64,000 nucleotides of DNA from Saccharothrix carnea (GCF_003014735.1 NZ_PYAX01000009.1:1-64000); one strand, 5' to 3'. Counted from the stretch's first letter, positions 8,915 to 18,007 are shown. A program made the numbers and translations. The notes: generated from the sequence alone by a model not told the origin.

Positions 8915-10250
8915 CGATGGTCCTTTCCTCGGGCAATTCGAAACGGCGGGTCCGCCGGCGCAGCGCGAGCGCGGAGGCCACGGTCAGGGGTCCGATGCGG
9001 CCCAGGAACATCAGGCCGACCAGCAGCAGCTCGGCCGCCGGTGGCAGATCGAAGGTGATGCCGGTGGACAGACCGACGGTGGCGAAGGCGGAGATCGCCT
9101 CGAACAGCACGCTGTCCAGGCTGTGCCGGGTCAGGGCCAGCAGCAGGAAGGTCGACGCCGCGACGGCGCCGATGCCCAGCAGGACGATGGCGAGGGCCTG
9201 GCGGTGGTTGGTTTCGGGCACCCGGCGGCGGCCGACGTTGACGGCGGGTTCACCGCGTACCTCCGACCACAGGACGAAGGCCAGCAGCCCGAACGTGGTG
9301 ACCTTGATCCCGCCCGCGGTGCCCGCGCTGCCGCCGCCGATGAACATCAGCAGGTCGGTGGCGAACAGGCTCTCGGGGTGCAGTGCGGCGATGTCGATGC
9401 TGTTGAACCCGGCGGTGCGGGTCATCACGGAGTGGAAGAACCCGGCCAGCACCCGGTCCGAGACCTCCAGCGCGCCGAGGGTTCTCGGGTTGGCGAATTC
9501 CACGGCCGTGAACACCACGGTGCCCAGGACCAGCAGCGCGATGGTGAGGCCCAAGGTGATGCGGGTCACCACCGACCACATCGCGGGGCGGCGCCAAGAG
9601 CGTGCCAGTTCGAACACCACCGGGAACCCCAGGCCACCGACGATCACCGCAGCGGCCACGGTGAGGCAGACCCACGGGTCGCCGACGTAGCGCATCAGGT
9701 TGTCGCTGTGCAGCGAGAACCCGGCGTTGTTGAACGCCGAGATCGCGTGGAACACACCCTGGTAGGCCGCCCGACCCCAGGACTGGTCGTAGCCGACGGC
9801 GAACCGGACGGTCAGCACCGCCGCCACCACGGCCTCGCTGAGCAGGCTGAACAGCACGATGTTGCGCACCACGCGACGGATGCCGCTCAGCCCCAGCAGC
9901 TTGGTCTCGGCCTGGGCCAGCAGCCGACTGCGCAGTCCCAGCCGACCGGCCACCAGGACGGTGATCAGCGTGGCCAGGGTCATGATGCCCAACCCGCCGG
10001 CCTGGATCAGGGCGAGGATCACCACTTCGCCGAAGGTCGACCAGTGTCCGCCGGTGTCTACTGTGACCAATCCGGTCACGCACACCGCCGAGGTCGCGGT
10101 GAACAGCGCGTCCACCAGTCCGGTGCGGTGCCCGGTCTCGGTGGCCAATGGCAGTGACAGCAGGGCGGTGCCGATCGCGATCGCCGTGGCGAACCCGAAG
10201 GCCACCACCCGGGCCGGGTGCCGCAACCGCTCCGAGGCCGCGTACCGCAC
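8907..10250 (-). CDS. trkH: Trk/Ktr-type K+ channel subunit TrkH
   Basis: A 447-residue membrane protein of the TrkH/KtrB family, which moves K+ (often with Na+ or H+) under control of an RCK partner. Four pore-loop repeats are visible: TSAVCVTGL, ISAFNNAGFS, MTRTAGFNSID and ISAFATVGLSTG, each with the filter glycine. The start is GTG. The stop overlaps the beginning of trkA, so the pair is one operon in the common channel-then-RCK order. No KdpE-type repeat was found upstream, unlike the other K+ genes here. Confidence 0.93.
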   Translation of the reverse strand: MRYAASERLRHPARVVAFGFATAIAIGTALLSLPLATETGHRTGLVDALFTATSAVCVTGLVTVDTGGHWSTFGEVVILALIQAGGLGIMTLATLITVLVAGRLGLRSRLLAQAETKLLGLSGIRRVVRNIVLFSLLSEAVVAAVLTVRFAVGYDQSWGRAAYQGVFHAISAFNNAGFSLHSDNLMRYVGDPWVCLTVAAAVIVGGLGFPVVFELARSWRRPAMWSVVTRITLGLTIALLVLGTVVFTAVEFANPRTLGALEVSDRVLAGFFHSVMTRTAGFNSIDIAALHPESLFATDLLMFIGGGSAGTAGGIKVTTFGLLAFVLWSEVRGEPAVNVGRRRVPETNHRQALAIVLLGIGAVAASTFLLLALTRHSLDSVLFEAISAFATVGLSTGITFDLPPAAELLLVGLMFLGRIGPLTVASALALRRRTRRFELPEERTIVG

Positions 10251-11062
10251 ACGCCGTCGCTTCGGTGGCTGCGGCTGCGAGGCGCGGTGGACTCGTGTTC
10301 ACTCCGTCACGCCCGCTTTTCGCGGTTCCGCGACGTCGACCCCGCGAGGTCTGGCCGCGGCGAGTTCGGCGAAGACGGTCGACGCCAACGCCGTGACCGT
10401 GCGCAACCCGTTGGAAGTTTCACCGACCGGACCTCTCGCGGAACGGATCGACAGACCAGGACGGCCACCACACTCCCAGACCCTGATCAACGAACCGCCG
10501 CACCGGCACACCTTTCGCGACACCGTGTCCGAACCGGCGTACGCGCCTATCGACCCCGACACCCGCCCAGCGACGGAGCACATCAGCACCGACCATCTCC
10601 GTCCCCCGACCGCCCGGTCACCGGCACACGATAGACCGCCCGCTCGGAGCCACAGAGAGCCACCGGAAGCGGTGCGTCTTCACTCGCTCGACCGGGCAAT
10701 GCCAGGCGGCGACCACCGGTCAAGGGAACGCCGAAGAGACGCTGTGACGTCGTCTCGGGGCGTGCTGACATTGCTCTAGGGCTGCCGAGCGGCGCTGTGA
10801 GATGCGGATTTCCCGAGACGATAACCGCCGAGGTGCCGTTCAACGCGCCGGGAGACACCGGCGTCGAAGGCCTCGCGATGCCGATGTGGCCCTCGCCGTG
10901 CGTGTGCCGCGCACGGCGGCCGGGCGTCCGTGGCGTCAAGAACGCGTCAATACGCGCGCGGCCCGCCCATCCCTCCTGGTGACGATGTGTGACCGTGGTC
11001 GGGTGGAGTTGCCCGGGACGTCGCGGTTGAGAGAACCGGCGCAGAGCGGTGTGCACAAGGCG
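10251..11062. other. Intergenic region between trkH and the RCK gene
   Basis: About 810 bases separate the diverging trkH and RCK genes. The only structure I can support is the KdpE-type repeat at 10934-10949. Open frames across it on both strands do not resemble known proteins. The size is large for a divergent promoter, so a small unrecognised gene cannot be excluded. Confidence 0.35.
10934..10949 (+). promoter_or_regulatory. KdpE-type direct-repeat box upstream of RCK gene
   Basis: CGTCA-AGAACG-CGTCA differs from the kdp leader box at one position (T to G in the spacer). It sits about 115 bases before the ATG of the RCK gene and has the same 11-bp repeat spacing. Confidence 0.6.
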
Positions 11063-11671
11063 ATGACGATAGTGGTCGGCTACGGCCGCACCGGTGCGTC
11101 GGCGGTCGCGGCACTGGCAGCGGACGGGACGGGTTTCCCCGGCCGACTGGTGGTGCTGGAGCGCCGCCCCGAGCGGGCAGCAGCGGCCTCGGCGGCGGGG
11201 ATGACGGTGGTGGTGGGCGACGCCACCGATGTCGGCGTGTTGCGCCAGGCAGGTGTGCCGCTTGCCGAGTGTCTGATTGTCACCTGCATGGAGGACGCGA
11301 CGACCGTGCTCGTGACGGCGCGCATACGCCGGTTGAGCGATGCGGTGAGGGTTGTGGTGGCGGTGCGCGACCCCGAGCACGTTGCGGCATTGCGCCACGC
11401 TGGTGCGGACCTCGTGGTGGCTGTCTCGCGGGTTACCGGCGGGCTGCTGGCGTTGAGCGTGACAGGGGTGGACGCAGCACACGCGGCGCGGGTGCTGTTG
11501 GCCGAGGGAGTGCACCAGAGGGTGCCACGTCCGGGCGAGGTCGGTGTGCCGGTGCGGCGGTGTCGTCCGATGGTGCTCGCGGTGGTGCGTGACGGAATCC
11601 GGCACTGGAGCAACGACCCGGTACTCGGCGTCATCCGTGCGGACGACGTGCTGATCGGCTGGGCGGAATAA
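11063..11671 (+). CDS. Stand-alone RCK (TrkA-N) protein
   Basis: A 202-residue cytosolic protein with an N-terminal Rossmann fold: GYGRTG nucleotide loop, acidic end of beta-2 in VVLERRPE, then VVVGDATD and RHAGADLVV. A short C-terminal part resembles TrkA-C. RCK proteins bind NAD(H), ATP/ADP or c-di-AMP and regulate K+ channels. No channel gene is adjacent on this strand, so the partner may be TrkH or the KimA-like transporter nearby. A KdpE-type box lies upstream. GTG 11051 and ATG 10985 are alternative starts. Confidence 0.8.
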   Translation: MTIVVGYGRTGASAVAALAADGTGFPGRLVVLERRPERAAAASAAGMTVVVGDATDVGVLRQAGVPLAECLIVTCMEDATTVLVTARIRRLSDAVRVVVAVRDPEHVAALRHAGADLVVAVSRVTGGLLALSVTGVDAAHAARVLLAEGVHQRVPRPGEVGVPVRRCRPMVLAVVRDGIRHWSNDPVLGVIRADDVLIGWAE

Positions 11672-11836
11672 CCACAGACAGTGATCACTGCGGTGGCGAA
11701 CTGCTCGGCGGTAGGCATGTTCGCCGACTCCTGAGCCCTGTCCGAGCTGCAGGCGCGCGCCATCGCGCGAAGCCGAGGGGCCATCCCCGGTCCTGTAGTG
11801 GCGGTCTCGGGTGAACCGCCTTCCGTGGCTCGGTGG

Positions 11837-12994
11837 TCAGCCGGCCAGTTGCAGGCGGCGCTTGAGCAGGTAGCTGACCGGCGGGAGGGCGGCGGTGCGC
11901 AGCGGTAGGTCACGCAGCCAGAGCCGGAACGGGTCGGCGGGTGCGTAGAGACCTTTGACGCGGCGGCCGAGTTTCTGCTTGCGCCGCACCTCCGGGCGCA
12001 GTTCGGCCTCCCACCGCGCCAGGGCGGTGGTGATGTCCGAGTGTTGTTGCAGTGCGGTGCCGAGAAGGTCGGCGCCGCCGACTGCCAGCGAGGAGCCGTA
12101 GCCGGCGAAGAGGGTGACGCACCAGGCGGCGTCGCCGACCAGCACGACGCGTCCGTCGCTCCACCGGTCGAGCACGACCTGGCTGAGCGTGTCGTAGTAG
12201 ACCGACTCGGCGGTGCGCAGGCGGGCGAGCAGGTCGGGGACGAGCCAGCCGAGGTCGCCGAAGACTTCCGGCAGGGTTGCCTGCGGTCCGGCGGCGAGGT
12301 CGCGGGCGACGTCGCCGGTGCGGAATCCGAAGAAAGCGGCGGCCCGGTCGTCGCCGAGGCTGATGACGGCGACGGTGCGGCCGCGCGAGGTGAGGCTGGC
12401 GGTGGCGCCTTCGGTGAGGAAGTCGGGTCGGCGGTCCATCACGAACACGCCGACCACGTGGTGCAGGTCGAGCAGGTGGTCGCGTTCCGGGCCGAACACC
12501 AGCGACCGGGTGTGGGAGTGCAGGCCGTCGGCGCCGACGAGCAGGTCGGCGGTCTCGCCGGACCCGTCGCTGAGCGCCACCTCGACACCGTTCGGGTTCT
12601 GCTCGATCGCGGTGACGGTGGTGGCGAAACGGATGTCCGCGTCGTCGCGCACCGCGCGGTAGAGCACGTCCTCGATGTCGCCGCGCAGGATGTTGAACGC
12701 CCGCCGGCTGAGCAATGCCCGCACGGTCTCACCGGGCACGGTGAACCTGGTCGTGCCGTCCGGCCGCACGTAGTGCATGTCGTCGTGGGTGATGTGGTGT
12801 TTGGCGAGTTCGGGTAGGATGCCCATGCGTTCGGCGGCGTCGTAGCCCAGTCCGCCGAACGTGACCGCGTAACCGCCGGAGCGGCGGCCCGGCGTCCGCT
12901 CGACCACCACCGGCTCCCAGCCCGCTTGGCGCAGTCGCAACGCCGTGCTCAAGCCCGCGATGCCGGCGCCCACGATCACAGCTCGCTTCGTCAT
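11837..12994 (-). CDS. FAD-dependent monooxygenase (PHBH/UbiH-like)
   Basis: A 385-residue flavoprotein. The N-terminal dinucleotide motif is VIVGAGIAGLSTALRLRQAG, the DG motif is LLVGADGLHSHTR, and the second FAD motif is VLVGDAAWCVTLFAGYG with the typical GD. The family hydroxylates aromatic or polyketide-like substrates, or inactivates antibiotics such as tetracyclines and rifamycins. The substrate cannot be told from sequence. Its ATG overlaps the stop of the upstream TetR gene (ATGA, 12991-12994), so the regulator most likely controls it. Confidence 0.85.
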   Translation of the reverse strand: MTKRAVIVGAGIAGLSTALRLRQAGWEPVVVERTPGRRSGGYAVTFGGLGYDAAERMGILPELAKHHITHDDMHYVRPDGTTRFTVPGETVRALLSRRAFNILRGDIEDVLYRAVRDDADIRFATTVTAIEQNPNGVEVALSDGSGETADLLVGADGLHSHTRSLVFGPERDHLLDLHHVVGVFVMDRRPDFLTEGATASLTSRGRTVAVISLGDDRAAAFFGFRTGDVARDLAAGPQATLPEVFGDLGWLVPDLLARLRTAESVYYDTLSQVVLDRWSDGRVVLVGDAAWCVTLFAGYGSSLAVGGADLLGTALQQHSDITTALARWEAELRPEVRRKQKLGRRVKGLYAPADPFRLWLRDLPLRTAALPPVSYLLKRRLQLAG

Positions 12995-13614
12995 GTCGTC
13001 GATTCCCCCTGTGTGGTGAGACCCGTGGCGACGATGTCGACCAGCAGGTCGATGATCTTGGGGTGGAGGGTCGGGTCGCCGAGCCGGTCGGCGAACATCG
13101 GCACCAGCAGGACGGTCTGCAGCACACCGATGATCACGGCCGGGTCGACGTCCACCAGCTCGCCGGTGCGGCGGCGGTCGGCGACGAAGTCCGACACCGC
13201 GGTCACCGGGTTGTCCGCCAGCGCGGTGACCCGAGCGGGGTCGAGCTTCCCGGCGACCGCGCGCATCTCCTCGGGGTGGCTCATCAACCTGCTCCACAGC
13301 GGGTTGACGGTCAGCTCGTGCAGGGTGGCGTGCAGGAACCGGCGCAGGCTGTCGCGCGTGTCGGAGCCCGCCAGCAACGCCTCGTCCACCACCCGCCGCT
13401 TGACCTCGGCCGCCTGCCGGAGCATCAGCTCCAGGTACAGGGCCTCCTTGGAGTCGAAGAACACGTAGAAGCTGCTCTTCGCCACCCCGGTGGGCGCCAT
13501 CAGCTCGTCCAAGGTCGTCTTGCGCAGGCCGACCGTCGTGAACAGCCGGTCGCCGGTGTCCAGCAACAGCGCGGTGATCCGTGCCTTCTCCTCGGCCGAG
13601 AACGCGGGCGGCAT
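12991..13614 (-). CDS. TetR-family repressor
   Basis: A 207-residue regulator. The N-terminal HTH is complete (LFTTVGLRKTTLDELMAPTG, then VAKSSFYVFFDSKEALY) and the C-terminal half is an all-helical ligand domain. It forms an operon with the overlapping monooxygenase. A 23-bp inverted repeat 60 bp upstream of its start is the likely autoregulatory operator. Family membership is firm; the ligand is unknown. Confidence 0.88.
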   Translation of the reverse strand: MPPAFSAEEKARITALLLDTGDRLFTTVGLRKTTLDELMAPTGVAKSSFYVFFDSKEALYLELMLRQAAEVKRRVVDEALLAGSDTRDSLRRFLHATLHELTVNPLWSRLMSHPEEMRAVAGKLDPARVTALADNPVTAVSDFVADRRRTGELVDVDPAVIIGVLQTVLLVPMFADRLGDPTLHPKIIDLLVDIVATGLTTQGESTT

Positions 13615-13975
13615 CGCATCCCTTCCTTCTACCGTGGCGGCCGGCTCGTGTTCCGCCGACCGCTGCGACCATAAAAACAGATTGGCGATTTGTTTTCAAC
13701 TGGGTTGGTGCAGTGGCTCCCATCGGCTGTGCGCAGATGCCCACCGGGCCTTCGGTCGGGCCGGCGAAGGTGGGAGCCCGGACGCCGGTCGGCACCCCTC
13801 GACAGGCTGAAGCGGTCCCTGCTGTGGCCGTAGCGGACCCGACGTAGCGCGCAGGGCGATTACGCCGCAGTGCCACCCACCATGACCTGACGGACGGTTC
13901 AGCCAGCCGCCGCCCGCACCCGGAGGTCGCGCCCACGGAACGGCACAGGGTCAAGCCGGTTGATCGGCACCACGC
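13615..13975. other. Intergenic region upstream of tetR
   Basis: 360 bases between the tetR start and the end of the KimA-like gene. It contains the inverted repeat at 13674-13696; I see nothing else. The A/T-rich core (ATAAAAACAG...TGTTTTCAAC) stands out from the GC-rich surroundings, as expected for a promoter. Confidence 0.4.
13674..13696. promoter_or_regulatory. Inverted-repeat operator candidate for TetR
   Basis: AAAACAGAT-TGGCG-ATTTGTTTT is a 23-bp dyad with eight of nine arm positions paired. It lies about 60 bp upstream of the tetR start, where an autoregulatory TetR operator is usually found. Binding by the adjacent repressor is inferred. Confidence 0.55.
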
Positions 13976-15988
13976 TCATCGTTCCTGGCGCGCACCGTCA
14001 TCCTCGGCGCGCAGGCCACGACGGATCGCCCCGGGTGCCAATTCCGCCCGGTCGCTGACCTTCGCCGAGGAGGCGAGTTGCCAGGGCACGCTCGTGACCA
14101 TGACCCCGGGCTGGAACAGGAGCCTGCCCTTCAGCCGGAGTGCGCTTTGGTTGTGCAGCAGTTGTTCCCACCATCGGCCGACGACGTACTCGGGGATGAA
14201 CACCGTGACGACATCGCGCGGATTGTCCGTGCGGATCCGTTTGACGTAGTCGAGGATCGGCTTGGTGATCTCCCGGTAGGGCGACTCGATGACCTTGAGC
14301 GGTACCGGCACGTCCTGCTTGTTCCAGCGGTCGAGCAGTTCCCGGGTCTCCTGGTCGTCAACGTTGACCGTGATGGCCTCCAGCCGGTCCGGCCGCAGTG
14401 CCTTGGCGTAGGCCAGCGCCCGCTTGGTCGGCCGGTGCAGCTTGGACACCAGCACGATGGCGTGGTTGCGGGATGGCATCCTGATCGGCGGGTCGTCGTC
14501 CTCCTGGAGTTCGTCGCTGACCCGTTGGTAGTGGCGGCGGATCGCGCTCATCACGACGTAGATGGCGGCCATGGCGGCCAGTGAGATCCAGGCGCCCTGG
14601 GTGAACTTGGTGATCAGGATGACGACCAGCACCAGTGCGGTCATCGCGAAGCCGAAGGCGTTGACCGCCTGGGAGCGGCGCATGCGGCGCCGTGCCGCGG
14701 GGTCGGTCTCGGTGCGCAGCAGCCGGGTCCAGTGGCGGATCATGCCGCTCTGGCTGATCACGAACGACATGAACACGCCGACGATGTAGAGCTGGATCAG
14801 CCGCGTGACCTCGGCGTCGAACGCCACGACCAGCACAATGGCGAACGCGGCGAGGAAGACGATGCCGTTGGAGAACACCAGCCGGTCGCCGCGGGTGTGC
14901 AGCTGGCGCGGCAGGTAGCGGTCCTGGGCCAGGATCGAGCCGAGCACGGGGAACCCGTTGAACGCGGTGTTCGCGGCCAGGACCAGGATCAGGCCGGTGA
15001 AGAAGATGACGTACCAGGTCGCGGGTGGGAATCCGGCGAACACGGCGTTGGCGAGCTGGGCGACCAGGGTCTTCTGCTCGTAGCCCGCGGGCGCGCCGAT
15101 CAGTTGGTGCGCGGGGTCCTCGGCGACCTGGGCGCCGGTGAGCCGGGCCAGCATGATCAGGCCGAGGAACATGGTGACGGCCAGCACGCCCATCATCAGC
15201 AGGGTGGTGGCGGCGTTGCGGCCCTTGGGCTTGCGGAACGCGGGCACGCCGTTGCTGATCGCCTCGACGCCGGTCAGCGCGGCGCTGCCGGAGGAGAAGG
15301 CGCGCAGGATCAGGAAGGCGAACCCGAGCCCGGCCAGGCTGCCGTGCTCCTCGACCAAGTCGAAGTCGGCGCTCTCCGCCCGTACTTCCTCGCCAAGCAG
15401 GTACACCCGCACCAGGGACCAGACGATCATGGCGAGGATGCCGACGACGAAGGCGTAGGTGGGGATGGCGAACGCGGTGCCGGACTCGCGCACACCCCGC
15501 AGGTTCATCGCGGTCAGCAGCACGATCGCGCCGACCGCGAACTCCACCTTGTGGGTGGCGACGAACGGCACGGCCGAGCCGATGTTGGCCGCGGCGGAGG
15601 CGATCGACACCGCCACCGTCAGCACGTAGTCCACCAGCAGGGCACTGCCGACCACCAGACCCCACCGCGGGCCGTGATTGACCGTGGCGACCTCGTAATC
15701 GCCGCCGCCGGAGGTGTAGGTGCGCACGTTCTGCCGGTAGGAGGCCACCACGGCGGCCATCACCACCGCGACCAGCAGCGCGATCCACGGGCTGAACACG
15801 TACGCCGACGCCCCCGCGACCGAGAGCACCAGCAGGATCTCCTCCGGCGCGTACGCCACGCTCGACATGGGGTCGGAGGCGAACACCGGCAGCGCGATGC
15901 GCTTGGGCAGCAGGGTGTGGGACAGGCGGTCGCTGCGGAAGGGCCGCCCGACCAGGAGCCGCTTGGCGACGGTCGCGAGCTTGGGCAT
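13976..15988 (-). CDS. KimA-like K+ importer (APC superfamily)
   Basis: A 670-residue transporter. About 12 membrane segments come first, with LPVFASDPMSSVAYAPEEIL, GGGDYEVA, AFSSGSAALTGVEAISNGVP and VLAANTAFNGFP. A cytosolic C-terminal domain resembles a universal-stress fold (NHAIVLVSKLHRPTKRALAY; VVTVFIPEYV; LLHNQSALRLKGRL). The order, the HNQSA motif and the length match Bacillus KimA, a high-affinity K+/H+ symporter inhibited by c-di-AMP. It starts 11 bases after an RCK gene, in one operon behind a KdpE-type box. Generic annotation would be amino-acid permease; the K+ context favours KimA. Confidence 0.82.
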   Translation of the reverse strand: MPKLATVAKRLLVGRPFRSDRLSHTLLPKRIALPVFASDPMSSVAYAPEEILLVLSVAGASAYVFSPWIALLVAVVMAAVVASYRQNVRTYTSGGGDYEVATVNHGPRWGLVVGSALLVDYVLTVAVSIASAAANIGSAVPFVATHKVEFAVGAIVLLTAMNLRGVRESGTAFAIPTYAFVVGILAMIVWSLVRVYLLGEEVRAESADFDLVEEHGSLAGLGFAFLILRAFSSGSAALTGVEAISNGVPAFRKPKGRNAATTLLMMGVLAVTMFLGLIMLARLTGAQVAEDPAHQLIGAPAGYEQKTLVAQLANAVFAGFPPATWYVIFFTGLILVLAANTAFNGFPVLGSILAQDRYLPRQLHTRGDRLVFSNGIVFLAAFAIVLVVAFDAEVTRLIQLYIVGVFMSFVISQSGMIRHWTRLLRTETDPAARRRMRRSQAVNAFGFAMTALVLVVILITKFTQGAWISLAAMAAIYVVMSAIRRHYQRVSDELQEDDDPPIRMPSRNHAIVLVSKLHRPTKRALAYAKALRPDRLEAITVNVDDQETRELLDRWNKQDVPVPLKVIESPYREITKPILDYVKRIRTDNPRDVVTVFIPEYVVGRWWEQLLHNQSALRLKGRLLFQPGVMVTSVPWQLASSAKVSDRAELAPGAIRRGLRAEDDGARQER

Positions 15989-15999
15989 GAGGGCGCAGC

Positions 16000-16647
16000 C
16001 TAGGTCTCTGTCCGGCCTGGTGCGGTCCGGACTTGCAGGAAGAGGAGGTGGTCGTCCGCGGCCAGTCGCAGGTGGGCCGCGTCCGGACCCCAGAAGCGCT
16101 GTGAATCCCGGATCACGCCGACTGCGTTCGGTGCGCAGTCGTACGGCGGGCGTCCCACCTCCGACGGCTCGGCCGGGCGTTCGTCGATCGTCCAGTACAC
16201 CGCCGTGCCCTCTGCTGTCCTCTCCTGCTCCTGCCCGGACAACGCCCGGACCAGAGCCGTCCCCGTCGCTTCGGAGGTGCTGACCGCGTAATCGGCACCG
16301 TGGCGGCACACGACGGCGATGTGCGCGTCGTCCCGCACGGCGGCCACGATCACCGCGGTCGGGCACAGGTCACGAGCCAACATCGTGGCGAACACCGCTG
16401 CCTCGTCCGGCACCACAGCGACCACCACGTGCCTCGTCGCCGACCCCGAGGTCGCCCGAGCCAGCACGTGACGGTCGGTACCATCGCCGACAATCGTACG
16501 TAACCCCAGCTCAGCGGCCCGTCCGGCCGCGCCCGCGTTGCTGTCGACGACGACGAGCCCGGTCGGATCGGCACCGTTGTCCAGCAGGTGCCGCGCAGCA
16601 CCGGCGCCCGTGACGCCGAACCCGATCACCAGCGTCCGTGCACACAT
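16000..16647 (-). CDS. RCK (TrkA-N) protein in operon with KimA-like transporter
   Basis: A 215-residue protein with an N-terminal Rossmann nucleotide loop (VIGFGVTGAG), acidic beta-2 end (VVVDSNAG), IVGDGTDRHVL and RHGADYAVSTSEATG, the usual RCK_N landmarks. The C-terminal part (FWGPDAAHLRLAADDHLLFLQ) looks like a reduced TrkA-C domain. It lies directly upstream of the KimA-like gene with an 11-base gap, which suggests that the two work together. KimA proteins are not known to need an RCK partner, so this pairing is noteworthy. ATG start; KdpE-type box 67 bases upstream. Confidence 0.8.
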   Translation of the reverse strand: MCARTLVIGFGVTGAGAARHLLDNGADPTGLVVVDSNAGAAGRAAELGLRTIVGDGTDRHVLARATSGSATRHVVVAVVPDEAAVFATMLARDLCPTAVIVAAVRDDAHIAVVCRHGADYAVSTSEATGTALVRALSGQEQERTAEGTAVYWTIDERPAEPSEVGRPPYDCAPNAVGVIRDSQRFWGPDAAHLRLAADDHLLFLQVRTAPGRTET

Positions 16648-17021
16648 CCTCCCGACCTCCGCGGCGACCGTAACGAGGTACGGCGTACCCAGCCGACCCC
16701 GAGCTTCGGATCCTTACGCGATCTTGACGGCACGGTGGCCCGCCAACGACCGGCCCGCAAGGCCGTCCAGGAATGGATTCACCGTCCACCAGGACGGTGA
16801 CCGCGATGAGGTCGGCAGGACTTCGGCGTGTCCGGAACCGACGCGGTTGTCTGGCGCTGTGCCGGTAGGCTGGGTCGTGGTGTGCCGGGAAGCCTGGTCG
16901 GCGGGTGATCCGCTGTCGTCCGGGCGAAGGGAATGACCGTGGTCGGGCACACCGCCCTCTGCCGCTCGCCACGCGTGTCACCTGTGTGTCCTCAACACCG
17001 TCGGCGTGAGGAGCGGTCGTC
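16648..17021. other. Divergent intergenic region
   Basis: 374 bases between the diverging RCK-kimA operon and the methyltransferase gene. It contains the KdpE-type repeat at 16714-16729 (minus-strand orientation) and the GAGGAG ribosome-binding site for the methyltransferase at about 17008-17013. Nothing else is recognisable. Confidence 0.4.
16714..16729 (-). promoter_or_regulatory. KdpE-type direct-repeat box upstream of RCK-kimA operon
   Basis: On the minus strand the sequence reads CGTCA-AGATCG-CGTAA. It agrees with the other two boxes at 13-14 of 16 positions and keeps the 11-bp half-site spacing. It sits 67 bases before the RCK start codon, pointing toward it. Confidence 0.55.
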
Positions 17022-17879
17022 GTGGTGAACAGAGCGGCAGGGACGGCGGTAGGGCCCATGGTCATCGCCGCGGTGGAACACCACTACCCGGCGGGGCAGC
17101 GGCTGGTCGACGACGCGGCTGCCGCGTCGGTGCTGCCGGCGACGTCCCGCTGGGTGGCGCGGGCAGCCGCCCGGCCCCGCGTGCGGGACCTGCTGATCAG
17201 GTTGTCCGACAAGGCCGCACCGGGCGTGTGGGGTTCGATCGCCTGCCGCAAGCGCTACATCGACGAGCAGCTGGTCGAGGCGGCGGCCGACGGCATCAGG
17301 ACCGTCGTGGTCCTCGGTTCGGGTTTGGACACCCGCGGCCACCGACTCGCCGTTCCTGCCGGGGCGCGCGTGTTCGAGGTCGACCTGCCGGTGAACGTCG
17401 AGGCCAAGCGCCGCCGCGTCGGTGTGCCGGATGGCATCACCCCGGTACCGGTCGACTTCGAGTCCCACGACTGGGGTGAAGCCCTGCTCGACCACGGGTA
17501 CCGGCCCGACGAGCGGTGCCTGGTCGTGTGGGAGGGCGTCACCCAGTACCTGTCCGAGGCCGCGGTCCGCCGCACCTTCGACGTCCTCGCGGGCGTCACG
17601 CCGGGCAGTCGGCTGGTCTTCACCTATGTTCTGCGCGATTTCCTGGACGGTGTCGACCTGTGCGGAGCCGAGGCGTTGCACCGGCGGTTCGTCGCCGGGA
17701 CTCCCTTGTGGCGGTTCGGCCTGCACCCGTCGGAGGTGGCCGGCTTCCTCGCCCGGTACGGCTGGCACGAGGTGGAACAGGCCGGCCACGAGGAACTGGC
17801 CGCGCGCTACGTCCGCCCGACCGGCCGGACCGTCTCGGTCACGCCGTTGGAGAGGACCGTGGTCGCCTGCAAGCGTTGA
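17022..17879 (+). CDS. Class I SAM-dependent methyltransferase (PPM1/LCMT type)
   Basis: A 285-residue cytosolic protein. The SAM-binding motif is VVVLGSGLDTRGHRL, followed by the acidic motif FEVDLPVNVEAKRRR and the later VWEGVTQYLSE, all characteristic of the COG3315/TIGR00027 group related to leucine carboxyl methyltransferases. Many of these act on small molecules in actinobacterial secondary metabolism; the substrate here is unknown. The GTG start is supported by TGAGGAG eight bases upstream. Confidence 0.85.
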   Translation: MVNRAAGTAVGPMVIAAVEHHYPAGQRLVDDAAAASVLPATSRWVARAAARPRVRDLLIRLSDKAAPGVWGSIACRKRYIDEQLVEAAADGIRTVVVLGSGLDTRGHRLAVPAGARVFEVDLPVNVEAKRRRVGVPDGITPVPVDFESHDWGEALLDHGYRPDERCLVVWEGVTQYLSEAAVRRTFDVLAGVTPGSRLVFTYVLRDFLDGVDLCGAEALHRRFVAGTPLWRFGLHPSEVAGFLARYGWHEVEQAGHEELAARYVRPTGRTVSVTPLERTVVACKR

Positions 17880-17941
17880 CGGCCGTGTCCCGCCGGACCG
17901 TCACGCGGACTCGGCCTTCATGCCATCCGCCCTCGGTGCCT

Positions 17942-17980
17942 GGCTACGACCGGTCTGCCGCGTGAGGACCGGTCGTAGCC
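17942..17980. terminator. Bidirectional hairpin terminator
   Basis: GGCTACGACCGGTC and its perfect reverse complement GACCGGTCGTAGCC form a 14-bp stem with an 11-base loop. It lies between the converging methyltransferase gene and the tetR remnant, so it probably terminates both. There is no T-tract, as is common in actinobacteria. Confidence 0.7.
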
Positions 17981-18007
17981 GGCGGCTTGCCGGCACCTCG
18001 TGGCGGG

